Below are positions 7,677-15,815 of a DNA stretch of 64,000 nt, in pieces. This DNA comes from Candidatus Nitrosopumilus sp. (GTDB lineage Archaea; Thermoproteota; Nitrososphaeria; Nitrososphaerales; Nitrosopumilaceae). The stretch's first letter is position 1. Every line of letters begins with the position of its first letter. Below the pieces are notes generated by a model. That model saw only the letters and a program-made list of their open reading frames with translations. It did no database searches and had not been told where the DNA came from. Both the position numbers and the translations under genes were made by a program. Location: NCBI GenBank assembly GCA_029263475.1, contig JAJCXK010000026.1, forward strand, positions 1-64,000, given 5' to 3'.

Positions 7677-8600
7677 GTGCCGATTGCAAATAGAAAAGAC
7701 ATTATGAAAAAAACTGAAGATGAAAACAAAATAGATTACAATATCGATATCGAGAAAAATGAGAAAAATAATGAAATTAGAGTTTTATCGTCAGACGATG
7801 AAAAGATCAAAGTAGTAGGCGAAGTGCTGGCAAATGAATCAAGCAGAACTATACTAAAATTATTGTCAAGTAATGATGAGATGACCATCAACCAGATGGC
7901 ACAAGAAATTAGTTTATCAATTCCACTAGTTTCACATCATCTGAAAAAGATGCAAGATGCAGGAGTTGTAAAAGTAAGCAGGGTAGGCACATCCGTAAAG
8001 GGACAGAAGATGAAATATTATTCTGCGACAAACCAATCATTTCTAATTACACCTCCAGAAAGGCAAGGCCATTCAATTTTTAATTCACTTAGAACCTTTT
8101 CAAAATTTGCAGCAATCGGCATGGCAGGTATTGTGTCATGGGCAATGTTAAAACCTACAGAATCGATGCCTCTGCAGACATCTCAAAGAGAAGGACTCAG
8201 CGCTGGTCCTGAAGCATCAACCATAGATGAATGGAGTTCTGCTTCTGAGATGGATTTGGATTTAGATGGTGGATCAGTTTCGCCAAGTGAGAATGCCGTA
8301 GAGTCCCAAAAAGAATCCATCTCAGAACCTGAACCTGCTCCAGAACCTGAACCGTCTCATTCTGGAGTGCAAGATTTTGCATTACAATTAAGGGATTCAG
8401 CATCTGCAAATACAGGATCAGTATCACTTGACAGGACAGTGTATCCCGAACCGTTTACAACTATTGGAGTAGATTCAGCAGAGCCGTTGATATTGCCCAT
8501 CATAATTCCAATTGCAGTGGTTGTAGGAGGCATAATCCTTGAGAGATTGCTGACACGGCGGTACAACAACAAAAAGACCAAGAAATTTCTTGTAAAATAG
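7677..8600 (+). CDS. Membrane-spanning ArsR-type winged-helix regulator
   Basis: The protein has 307 residues from a GTG start (an ATG at 7704 is possible). Residues about 45-120 form a winged helix (SRTILKLLSSNDEMTINQMA, then IPLVSHHLKKMQDAGVVKV). A first membrane span lies near 142-157, a Pro/Glu/Ser-rich loop near 165-268, and a second span near 270-288 with a basic tail. The DNA-binding domain is thus cytoplasmic and the loop probably outside. The loop carries PEPEPSHSGVQ (222-232) and ANTGSVSLDRTVYP (244-257), both shared with the divergent propeller. A membrane-bound regulator paired with that propeller is the simplest reading. Confidence 0.8.
   Translation: MPIANRKDIMKKTEDENKIDYNIDIEKNEKNNEIRVLSSDDEKIKVVGEVLANESSRTILKLLSSNDEMTINQMAQEISLSIPLVSHHLKKMQDAGVVKVSRVGTSVKGQKMKYYSATNQSFLITPPERQGHSIFNSLRTFSKFAAIGMAGIVSWAMLKPTESMPLQTSQREGLSAGPEASTIDEWSSASEMDLDLDGGSVSPSENAVESQKESISEPEPAPEPEPSHSGVQDFALQLRDSASANTGSVSLDRTVYPEPFTTIGVDSAEPLILPIIIPIAVVVGGIILERLLTRRYNNKKTKKFLVK
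8340..8447. repeat. Two short segments shared, inverted, with 7114-7212
   Basis: Bases 8340-8387 and 8406-8447 are near copies of the reverse complements of 7114-7161 and 7171-7212. The second pair shares 19 identical bases (TATCACTTGACAGGACAGT). The order of the two segments differs between the two genes, so this is not one simple inverted duplication. The similarity is at DNA level as well as protein level. Confidence 0.8.
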
Positions 8601-8796
8601 AACTGTCGAGTATTTTGATTCTCATGAATCATGACATTTTCACGGAATTTGGGATTTATTTTTTTTGGTGATTTGTTTAGTATTTCCAATATATTTCCAG
8701 TATCAATTCGGTAGTTCGATTATCAATTCAGTATCCATTTAGATAATCAAATGAAAACTAGCAATTCTTAAATTTAACAAAATTAAAAAACTCTTT

Positions 8797-9078
8797 TCAG
8801 AGTTCCAGCCCGAATGACTCTGCAATATCTGAGAATTTTTGATATGATTTTAGATACTGACTTCCCTTCTGCGTAATTACAAAAGCGTTTTTCCTGTCTA
8901 TCTCCTTTGTGGCAATCAGTCCTGTACCCATCAGGTTCTCCATGAATCTGGACAGTCTTGAGTGAGACAGGTTTGCCTTTGCCAGCAGCGATGTGGTATT
9001 GATACCTTGCTGGCCAGTCTGTTCAGTGCATGCAAGTATGTCCCCTACTATCTTCGTGCTGTTTCGATATGCAAGCAT
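8797..9078 (-). CDS. HTH_45-type winged-helix regulator
   Basis: This compact archaeal winged-helix protein has 93 residues. The recognition-helix region reads LLAKANLSHSRLSRFMENL, followed by a wing (FVITQKGSQYL) and a C-terminal helix ending FGLEL. It is closely similar to the protein at 28453-28734 and more distantly to the one at 49397-49693, so three paralogues occur here. Such proteins are abundant in Thaumarchaeota, with targets largely unknown. It is divergent from the CPBP-type gene, so it may regulate it. Confidence 0.85.
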   Translation of the reverse strand: MLAYRNSTKIVGDILACTEQTGQQGINTTSLLAKANLSHSRLSRFMENLMGTGLIATKEIDRKNAFVITQKGSQYLKSYQKFSDIAESFGLEL

Positions 9079-9121
9079 ATGTGCCGTATTGACAGTCAGG
9101 TATAAAAAATATTGTCAGATT

Positions 9122-9823
9122 ATGTGTTTGGAGAAAAAGAAAATGATTCCTGAAATTCATGACATTAATCCGAAATCATGGTTAAAACCATTTCAAAGAA
9201 CCGGCATATTCTATCTTGTCAAAATGGGCTTGTTCTATCATGGATTGAGCCTGATTTTGATGTATGCGGGCTCTTTTCTTGCAACAAATGTAATTTCTGA
9301 CTACGAGATACCTGAATTTCCAGTATCTATTTCTCTTGCGCTCAGTTCAGGATTATTGGAAGAATCCGTATTTTTTGGAATTCCATATTATTTGACTGGC
9401 AATCCCCTCATACTTTTTGGTACTGGGATAGTTTGGTCTGTAGCTCATTTGTTTAGTTCTGGTGTGTTTTCAATTGAGACGTTAGCATATGGTGGATTTT
9501 TGCTCACCATTCCGCACATATTTTTTAGCATAAGGGTCTGGATTAGCAAAAAAGGTTGGTTTGCAATTCTGTTTCATTCTGTATGGAACTTTGCATTTTT
9601 AATTCTTTATTGCATGTGGGGTCTGCGTCAATGCAGTATCATTAATGATATGTTTGATATTCTAAATGTTGTAATGGCAACTTCTGTCGGTGTCATTTTA
9701 TATCTTGCATATCAAAATAAGAAAAAACGTATTAATCGATTTTTATATCTTGTTCCAACTGCATTGATAATGTTTGTAATCATTCTTTCATATTCGGATC
9801 AGATTATCCGAGATTTTTCTTAA
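9122..9823 (+). CDS. CPBP-family-like intramembrane protein
   Basis: The protein has about 233 residues from ATG 9122 (another ATG lies at 9143) and about six to seven hydrophobic spans. Three conserved patches match CPBP (Abi/Rce1-like) intramembrane proteases: an EE pair in SSGLLEESVFFG, a His in IVWSVAHLF, and HxxxN in LFHSVWNFAF. The usual Arg after EExxx is missing, so activity is uncertain. CPBP proteins process prenylated or bacteriocin-like peptides in other organisms. The 3' end overlaps the convergent regulator by 20 bases. Confidence 0.7.
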   Translation: MCLEKKKMIPEIHDINPKSWLKPFQRTGIFYLVKMGLFYHGLSLILMYAGSFLATNVISDYEIPEFPVSISLALSSGLLEESVFFGIPYYLTGNPLILFGTGIVWSVAHLFSSGVFSIETLAYGGFLLTIPHIFFSIRVWISKKGWFAILFHSVWNFAFLILYCMWGLRQCSIINDMFDILNVVMATSVGVILYLAYQNKKKRINRFLYLVPTALIMFVIILSYSDQIIRDFS

Positions 9824-10421
9824 ACTCTTTGTATGACTTTATCATGGTTTTCATGTATTCCTCCAGGCTTTTTTGCATTCCCGGAAGTTCCTTGTATAGC
9901 TCTGTCCAAAGTTTTTGATATTGAGGATCTGATGACAACATCATTGAACTGAAGAATATCTGCATGTCGCGAGATATGGGGTCTTCTCCACTTTTCATCT
10001 TCTCCACCTGTTCTTCCACTGCACTAAAATAATTCATATATTTTCTAAACACGTGTTTTGATTTCTTTAAATTTTCAATTGATGCATCAAACCCCTCTCC
10101 CTCTAGATCTTTTTGAAATTCCTTATTTTCAATCCATATGAGATAATAGTTTTCGATTTTTTCTGCAATCTCTTTGTCTTGCTTGTAAAAACTGACAATC
10201 CCGTACATCGTAGGTCCATACTCTATCTTTTTCCTGCCTTGGTCTTTTGATTTGTAGACTCGAATCTTGCCTGATTTGCTTAATTGCTTAAAATGCCTGT
10301 GAATCGTGCCTATCGGTATTCTTGTCTTGCTGTTTGCAGAGTAGAGTGTAAGCGGACCATGGTCCATTATTGCTCTGAATATATCCATCGAGGTGTGCGC
10401 TGCTGTGGATATATCCGCCAT
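9804..10421 (-). CDS. Winged-helix transcriptional regulator, probably autoregulated
   Basis: The protein has 205 residues. The N-terminal 75 residues form a winged helix (MDIFRAIMDHGPLTLYSANS, then PIGTIHRHFKQLSKSGKIRVYKSKDQG); the rest is helical and charged, as in regulators with a C-terminal dimerisation domain. It is divergent from the secreted protein at 10474, and an exact inverted repeat lies between them. Two further half-sites of the same sequence (TATCCA/TGGATA) lie within its first codons, which suggests it represses itself and its neighbour. Confidence 0.75.
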   Translation of the reverse strand: MADISTAAHTSMDIFRAIMDHGPLTLYSANSKTRIPIGTIHRHFKQLSKSGKIRVYKSKDQGRKKIEYGPTMYGIVSFYKQDKEIAEKIENYYLIWIENKEFQKDLEGEGFDASIENLKKSKHVFRKYMNYFSAVEEQVEKMKSGEDPISRDMQIFFSSMMLSSDPQYQKLWTELYKELPGMQKSLEEYMKTMIKSYKEFKKNLG

Positions 10422-10444
10422 ACTCTATGTATTTGAAAATAATG

Positions 10445-10470
10445 AATATATCCATTTCTATGGATATATT
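10445..10470. promoter_or_regulatory. Operator: perfect 11-base inverted repeat
   Basis: AATATATCCAT (10445-10455), four bases, then ATGGATATATT (10460-10470). Related half-sites occur at 10377-10388 and 10404-10416 inside the regulator gene. The repeat sits directly before the ATG at 10474, so bound protein would block a leaderless or short-leader transcript, and perhaps the divergent regulator as well. Confidence 0.75.
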
Positions 10471-10473
10471 AGT

Positions 10474-11616
10474 ATGAAATCCGTGATTTTTGTAATAATG
10501 CTGGTTGCAGGTATCGTACCCTATGCGTCAGCTGCACAACTTGATGGCGCAATACTCTATCAGCAAGAGTCAACAGAACCGTCATTTCAATTTTTGAGGA
10601 TTGTCTACATTGAATATCCTAACGGTGGTGATCTGTCCGAATCACTACGTGGAAAAAATCAAATCATTTCCTTTGAAGCAGACTCTGATACCCCCGGAAT
10701 GGGCGAACTTGTATCGTCACTTAACAAGAACCTAAAAGAAATTTCAAGTAGTGCTGTTGTTACTGACGCCAAGATAAACTATGATGTAATATTGCAGGGA
10801 AATGAAAATTATGCAGTAATTGAATACAAGATACAACTAATTCCAATGATTACAAACCATGTTCTGACAACTGGGTTTGAGAAAAGTACTGTTGATGCAA
10901 ATTGGAGGGGAATCTCAATTGATGAGCCCATAGTTCTTCAAACCGCTTATGGAAAAGTTGATGTGAATAATCCAAAATCTGCACTTGATATTATGATTCC
11001 AGATATTTCAGAAAATCTCAATGTTTCAATAATGGAAATGCCGTTGATTGACGCAAGTGGAATACTGAAACTTCCATTATACAAATGGCATTCTCTTTTT
11101 GACAACACTGCAATAATTCCTGGTGCCGTGGAATACAAGTACACTGGAGAACATGTCATCACTCACTATTCCATGGGAGAATGTCGTATAGGAATTGGTC
11201 CATGCGGTGACAGACTGTGGACTGAAGATATTGAACTTGACAAAAAATATACCATAAGAATGGTAGAATCAAGTGATGATGCAACAATTTCATTTGAAGG
11301 GTATGTGGATTCTACTCATCTTGACGGAGTTGAAGTATTTCATACCAACTTGAAATCTCCAGTGACCCAAAAGCCAGACACTGATGAGTTTCCTGCAACT
11401 GTCATGTATGGGATGGCAGGATTTGCAGTAATTGGCGGTACAGTGATGTTTGTGATGAGTGATAGAAAACTGAAAAAAGACAAGAATGGGGGTCAAACAG
11501 GCGTGGATCCTACACATCTTGTAGCCTATGATACTAGCAGTTCTTCTGGAGGGTACAAAACAAACCGTGGAGAATCTTATTTGGTCTCAAATGAGAAATC
11601 CAAAACACCTCTTTGA
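10474..11616 (+). CDS. Secreted protein with C-terminal membrane anchor, unknown function
   Basis: The protein has 380 residues from ATG 10474, chosen because it gives a clean signal peptide (MKSVIFVIMLVAGIVPYASA). The ectodomain is beta-rich with one cysteine pair (GECRIGIGPCGD). A membrane span lies near residues 309-328 (VMYGMAGFAVIGGTVMFVM), then a basic, Ser/Gly-rich cytoplasmic tail. The proteins looks like an archaeal surface protein of the thaumarchaeal conserved-hypothetical sort. Control by the divergent winged-helix protein is likely from the operator just upstream. Confidence 0.7.
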   Translation: MKSVIFVIMLVAGIVPYASAAQLDGAILYQQESTEPSFQFLRIVYIEYPNGGDLSESLRGKNQIISFEADSDTPGMGELVSSLNKNLKEISSSAVVTDAKINYDVILQGNENYAVIEYKIQLIPMITNHVLTTGFEKSTVDANWRGISIDEPIVLQTAYGKVDVNNPKSALDIMIPDISENLNVSIMEMPLIDASGILKLPLYKWHSLFDNTAIIPGAVEYKYTGEHVITHYSMGECRIGIGPCGDRLWTEDIELDKKYTIRMVESSDDATISFEGYVDSTHLDGVEVFHTNLKSPVTQKPDTDEFPATVMYGMAGFAVIGGTVMFVMSDRKLKKDKNGGQTGVDPTHLVAYDTSSSSGGYKTNRGESYLVSNEKSKTPL

Positions 11617-11835
11617 CTTTGAGAGTTATTTTACATAATCAATCTTGTGTACTTGATAATTTTTTCTTATCAAGTTCCATGTGAGTCTTTTATTTTGCTT
11701 TCTAACTATATTCCTTCACAGGTTGTGATGTGGATGTAGTGAGAGAGTTGGTTTCAATACCCTCGTGGAAACAACTTGTTTAAAAAAATTAAGAAAAGCT
11801 TATCTGAACATTTGATGGACATTCGCCATACTATC

Positions 11836-12038
11836 ATGAAAAAACTTTTTTTGTTTTGTTGTTTCTGATTATCCTGTTTCCCACAACGGCATGGGCACAT
11901 CCATTTACAGAAGACACCGTCCCTGAAAATCTTTCAACTCAACCTGCAGGACTAACTACGATCATAACATGCTATTCAGAAGGAATGGAGATTGATTTTA
12001 TCAATGAATTGAAAAAAGAATTTTTCAAAATGAACTGA
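11836..12038 (+). pseudogene. Broken and truncated copC-like copper protein gene
   Basis: From ATG 11836 the frame reads MKKLF and then stops. Adding one T to the T7 run at 11846-11852 gives MKKLFFVLLFLIILFPTTAWA followed by HPFTEDTVP, a perfect signal peptide with a mature His. The next part (PENLSTQPAGLTT, then YSEGMEIDF) resembles the start of CopC, which binds copper through its N-terminal His. The frame ends after about 60 residues, whereas CopC domains need about 100, so the gene is truncated as well as frameshifted. Confidence 0.6.
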
Positions 12039-12309
12039 AGTTATTTGATTTTTGTAAATATGTTTTTAGAAATTTCTTGTGTATTTGAGTAACGTGTCGA
12101 ATCGCCATGAGTTGTAAGCAAATTATGGCATCAAGTGAAAACCACGTATGATAACGATGCCCGATTTCCTCATAATGTTATAATGAAGATACGTTGATAT
12201 TTTTTGTAATTGCCCGATTTCCTCAAAATTTGATGCAGAAATTATAGAACAGTTTGACAAGACCGCTGAGAATTATTCAAAGGATGACCTCTTCTCAAGC
12301 GAATATGAC

Positions 12310-12978
12310 TTGGATATCCTGTTGAAACAGGTACACCCCAATCCAACTATGACTGTTCTTGACGTGGCAACGGGTGCAGGTCATGTTGCCATGAAGATTG
12401 CACCTTTTGCAAAAAAAGTACATGCCATAGACATTACGCCGAAGATGATTACACTGCTTCAAGATGGCTTGGAATCCAAAAGTATCAAAAATGTGGAGAC
12501 ATCCATTATGCATGCCGATAATTTGGAATTTGCAGATAATTCTTTTGATGCTGTCACATGCAGATTTGCAGCCCATCATTTCTTAGATGTGCCAAAGTTT
12601 CTATCAGAAATCAAACGTGTGCTAAAACCTCGCGGAAAATTAATACTGGAAGACATCATTGCGCCTTCCTCTAAACCCATGGGAGAATTCGTGAATCACA
12701 TCAACAGGCTGCGAGATCATACGCATGTTCGGGAATTCAGCGAATCAGAATGGGAATCGATGTTTCAGGAACAGGGTTTTCTAATGCTAAGAAAACGTGA
12801 TAATCCACTAAAACATGAATTGGATGATTGGTTCAAAAGAGCAAAAACCAGTCATGAAGATAGGGAAAATGTTGTGGAAAAGTTTAGAGATTCATCTGAA
12901 GCTCAAACCCAATTCCAAGTGCATTCTTCAATGACGTCATTTGTAGAAGACAGCATGATCTTCACTGTCCGAATTTAG
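12310..12978 (+). CDS. Class I SAM-dependent methyltransferase, 5' end unclear
   Basis: The protein has 222 residues from a TTG at 12310. Motif I (VLDVATGAGHVA), the acidic strand-2 end (VHAIDIT), motif post-I and IV (ADNLEFADNSFDAVTCRFAAHHF) and LKPRGKLILEDI mark a UbiE/Methyltransf_11-type fold. The frame is open further upstream and encodes a plausible start (KFDAEIIEQFDKTAENYS) back to about 12208, but no ATG, GTG or TTG is in phase there. A one-base loss near 12215-12225 would put TTG 12210 in phase. It may be a decayed or frameshifted gene; substrate unknown. Confidence 0.72.
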   Translation: MDILLKQVHPNPTMTVLDVATGAGHVAMKIAPFAKKVHAIDITPKMITLLQDGLESKSIKNVETSIMHADNLEFADNSFDAVTCRFAAHHFLDVPKFLSEIKRVLKPRGKLILEDIIAPSSKPMGEFVNHINRLRDHTHVREFSESEWESMFQEQGFLMLRKRDNPLKHELDDWFKRAKTSHEDRENVVEKFRDSSEAQTQFQVHSSMTSFVEDSMIFTVRI

Positions 12979-13029
12979 CCTTACTTCAAGGTCTTTTTTG
13001 ATATTATTTTATGCGTAATTTGACTTGTT

Positions 13030-13167
13030 TTACTGTCCTGAAAAGATGCTGATTAGTGGTTGATCCTTCCAATTCTGTGGTATGGAATTGATGTTGTGGT
13101 TTGAGATCCTTGGCATTGTCTTAAACATGATATTGCAGTATGTTGTATTGGTGATTCCATCCTCCAT
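13030..13167 (-). CDS. Possible 45-residue protein
   Basis: Within the otherwise empty 375-base gap 12979-13354, a minus-strand frame from ATG 13167 to TAA 13030 encodes 45 residues (start MEDGITNTTYCNIMFKT, end ISIFSGQ). It is hydrophilic with one cysteine and looks like the tail of a larger protein, so a gene remnant is as likely as a real small gene. Nothing else was seen in the gap. Confidence 0.3.
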   Translation of the reverse strand: MEDGITNTTYCNIMFKTMPRISNHNINSIPQNWKDQPLISIFSGQ

Positions 13168-13354
13168 AATCTTGTCTGGTTAGAGTGTATGTCTGTTGTT
13201 TTTGAGTTTGCTGATTACGACTATTTTTGTTTATTCGCATTAATTGATGTCGAATATCTGTGACAAGTGAAAGATTCAAGGTATTGAAAATATAATTTTG
13301 TGCTGCACAAACTATGCAGAAATAATCTGTGGCATATTTTCTAAAATATTCTTG

Positions 13355-13966
13355 TTATTTTTGGGATATGGAATTAAACACAAAGCTGTCTTTTAGAAAT
13401 CTGTTTTGCATCTTTACGCTCACTGACAATCCCTTGTCTTGCACGTCAAATGTTGCGCGATTAAACGTTGTAGCATATTCAGTTACCTTTCTGCCGTCTG
13501 TTGCATTTGTATGTCCTGCCGTTGTCAGCAATCCCTCTTGTATAAGCTCCTTTGCCCTTCTATACGCTGATGCTTGTGGAAGTTTGATTTGTGATATTGT
13601 CTCCGGAATGGATTTGGGTTGTTTTAGAAGCAGTTCAAGAATTATTTTCTTGATTGGATCCCCGTATGCCTCAAAAATCCTCTTTGCCGTATCTGGATCC
13701 TTGATCAGTATCGACGGCTCTTCCCTTCCTTTTTTTTCCACGACAATGACCTTTCTGAAAATCCTTGATTCAATCTTTGCAGCGTTGTTTCCAAAGAACT
13801 TTCGCAGCACAAGATCAAACTTTGGAAAGTCAGATACCGCATCCAATACGGAAATATCATGAGTCTCGCTGATCTCCTTTTCTATCTTCTTGTAGGAATG
13901 TTTTCCAAGGTCCTTCTCCAGAACTTCCCTTACACTTTGCGCCACAATCTTATCCAAGGGATTCAT
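13355..13966 (-). CDS. Winged-helix transcriptional regulator
   Basis: The protein has 203 residues from the ATG at 13964-13966 (an upstream ATG adds 13 residues that look unlike coding sequence). Residues about 60-110 contain an alpha/beta segment (IFRKVIVVEKKGREEPSILI). The C-terminal half is a winged helix (DPIKKIILELLLKQPKSIPE, then LPQASAYRRAKELIQEGLL and a wing before VTEYATTF). It is divergent from the secreted protein at 14068, with AT-rich dyads between them. Ligand unknown. Confidence 0.75.
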   Translation of the reverse strand: MNPLDKIVAQSVREVLEKDLGKHSYKKIEKEISETHDISVLDAVSDFPKFDLVLRKFFGNNAAKIESRIFRKVIVVEKKGREEPSILIKDPDTAKRIFEAYGDPIKKIILELLLKQPKSIPETISQIKLPQASAYRRAKELIQEGLLTTAGHTNATDGRKVTEYATTFNRATFDVQDKGLSVSVKMQNRFLKDSFVFNSISQK

Positions 13967-14067
13967 GTTTCTTGTACGCAAGGGTGATATTTTAATGAAT
14001 AACATAAATGATAATCAGATCATTAATTATCAATACTGATTAATAGTAGATGATAGTAACAGTATCA

Positions 14068-14562
14068 ATGACTAACACAATCATGGCAATTCTTGCAGTA
14101 CTGTCTGTGGGTATCATTGCCTCAGTCGGAACTGCTCCAGCATTTGCCGAATCTTCATCATTGTCATTTCAGGGCAGTTTTGAGGGATATGACACTGATG
14201 GAGACGACTACAGTGGTTCATTCGTTGATTACGGACTGTTTTCCGTGTTTGATGGGATAGTTGAGACACAAGGCGTGTATGAGTTCATCGAGGACCCCGC
14301 ACATGAGGAAGGGGGATACTATGCAACCACATACACGATTTCTGATGAATCTGGAAATAACTTGTCGTTTTACGACGTTGAGATATCTTTCCTGGAATAC
14401 GGTCAGGGCAAATATGGAATGAGTCAGACTGAATGGACAATCACCGGAGGAGAAGGCAAGTTCAGTGACGCTTCTGGGGAAGGACAATCACGAGTATGGT
14501 TTAACCTAGAGGATTGGACATACAAGGGCATTACATCTGGCACAGTAGTGTTGCCCTCTTAA
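14068..14562 (+). CDS. Secreted single-domain beta-barrel protein
   Basis: The product has 164 residues from ATG 14068, chosen because it gives a standard signal peptide (MTNTIMAILAVLSVGIIASV, ending APAFA); ATG 14050 is an alternative. The mature part is acidic, lacks cysteine, and ends with ITGGEGKFSDASGEGQSRVW and SGTVVL, a pattern seen in allene-oxide-cyclase/dirigent-like eight-stranded barrels. That fold assignment is by eye. It is divergent from the regulator at 13355, which may control it. Confidence 0.65.
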   Translation: MTNTIMAILAVLSVGIIASVGTAPAFAESSSLSFQGSFEGYDTDGDDYSGSFVDYGLFSVFDGIVETQGVYEFIEDPAHEEGGYYATTYTISDESGNNLSFYDVEISFLEYGQGKYGMSQTEWTITGGEGKFSDASGEGQSRVWFNLEDWTYKGITSGTVVLPS

Positions 14563-14641
14563 TTTTTTTTAATCAAAATGAACTTGTTTCATGGTGATAA
14601 TGAAGATATTGTTTTTAGTCCAAAGGGGATAGTTTGTTAAC

Positions 14642-15409
14642 ATGAAGGCAGTCTCTGAAAAGATCCAGTTCCCATACGTTATTCCATTGGTTATTGTTCT
14701 GATGATGGGTGCGTTTCATGTATTCTTGGAATCTCAAACCCCTACTGATGATCTGTATTTTGGAATCGGAGTACTTTTGATTGTAACGCCACTTGCATCT
14801 TCTGCATCATGCTTTGTCGTGTCAAAAATTTACGGCTATTCCAGAATTTTTGGATTGTCCTATCTGATCTTGGGTGCGGGTTTTCTTTTTACTTTTTTGG
14901 GCGAGCTCACGTTTGTTTATTATGTAGACTTGCTGGGTGAAGAATCTCCGCCAATCATAGCTGAAGTCTCTTTTCTGATTCAATATGTTTTGATGCTGAC
15001 GCATATGGCAATAAACATACGATACTTTGCAGACCGTCTTCTCCCTTATCAGAAGGTCTTGTTAGCTGTAATTCCAATCGTAATGATTCTGTCATATTCT
15101 GTTCTTGTACTTGGTACAGGTGATGTTGATTATTTGGAATTTCCATACACTCTTGTGGCAATCACTTTCTCCTCGCTGACCGTATCTTTTGCAGTGGTTG
15201 GGTTTACGCTGTTTAAGAAGAGTAAGTTAATCATTGCATGGCTATTTCTTTTGATAGGCATGTTTTCTGGAGCCGCAGGCGACATGGCAAACTATTATCT
15301 GGTGGCATTGGGAGATTTTTACACCATCAGCAACTATTCGACGACATTATGGGTCGCCTCATATGCAATCATAATATATTCACTGTATAGGCACCAAAAG
15401 GCAATATGA
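14642..15409 (+). CDS. Seven-span membrane protein of unknown function
   Basis: The protein has 255 residues and about seven hydrophobic spans, for example VIPLVIVLMMGAFHVFL, FGIGVLLIVTPLASSASCFV and IAWLFLLIGMFSGAAGDMAN. Conserved-looking polar residues sit inside the spans (His in GAFHVF, Glu in FLGELTFVYY, Asp in GAAGDMANYY), suggesting a sensor or a transporter. A protein with similar layout lies at 49805-50446. No family name can be given. Confidence 0.65.
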   Translation: MKAVSEKIQFPYVIPLVIVLMMGAFHVFLESQTPTDDLYFGIGVLLIVTPLASSASCFVVSKIYGYSRIFGLSYLILGAGFLFTFLGELTFVYYVDLLGEESPPIIAEVSFLIQYVLMLTHMAINIRYFADRLLPYQKVLLAVIPIVMILSYSVLVLGTGDVDYLEFPYTLVAITFSSLTVSFAVVGFTLFKKSKLIIAWLFLLIGMFSGAAGDMANYYLVALGDFYTISNYSTTLWVASYAIIIYSLYRHQKAI

Positions 15410-15446
15410 TATTTTATTCCTAAAAATATGATAATTATTAATATAA

Positions 15447-15462
15447 TTATCAAAATTGATAA
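15447..15462. promoter_or_regulatory. Candidate operator upstream of a small secreted protein
   Basis: TTATCAA, two bases, TTGATAA: a perfect 7-base dyad 24 bases before the ATG at 15487. A degenerate version (TTATCAA, three bases, TGATTAA) lies at 14027-14043 between the regulator at 13355 and its divergent neighbour. A shared regulator is possible, but in DNA this AT-rich the match is weak evidence. Confidence 0.3.
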
Positions 15463-15486
15463 ATATGTTACTTGGTATGAATAGTT

Positions 15487-15741
15487 ATGAAAGGCAAATC
15501 ATTCCAGATAGTCGTACTTGCATCGATAATTGCCATGGGTGTCATAGTCACTTCTGTCACTCTTGTTACAGCAGAGTCCGAAGAAACAATGTCTGAAAAG
15601 CAGTCTGTCGTGCCAAGGTATTCTGAAACCTGTGCGCATGGACACAATGGTTTTGATTGCAAACCCTCTGCATATCGTGTGGATATATCTGATCTGCAAG
15701 AAAGAGTCACTGCACTAGAAAAACGCATATCCAAACCTTGA
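15487..15741 (+). CDS. Small secreted protein with C-terminal coiled coil
   Basis: The product has 84 residues. A signal peptide or anchor (FQIVVLASIIAMGVIVTSVT) is followed by a short segment with a Cys pair and two His (CAHGHNGFDC), which may bind a metal, and a C-terminal heptad-like helix (ISDLQERVTALEKRI). Exported small proteins with a coiled-coil tail recur in thaumarchaeal genomes. Function unknown. Confidence 0.6.
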   Translation: MKGKSFQIVVLASIIAMGVIVTSVTLVTAESEETMSEKQSVVPRYSETCAHGHNGFDCKPSAYRVDISDLQERVTALEKRISKP

Positions 15742-15815
15742 TCCATTTTCCCTCATTCTCTTTTTTTTATTTTGTATTTGACGACAAATTAGAAAAACAA
15801 CATCTGCATAGTTAG

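Noticed and set aside
13329-13862. Plus-strand frame of 177 codons
   Set aside because: It is the shadow of the winged-helix regulator on the other strand.
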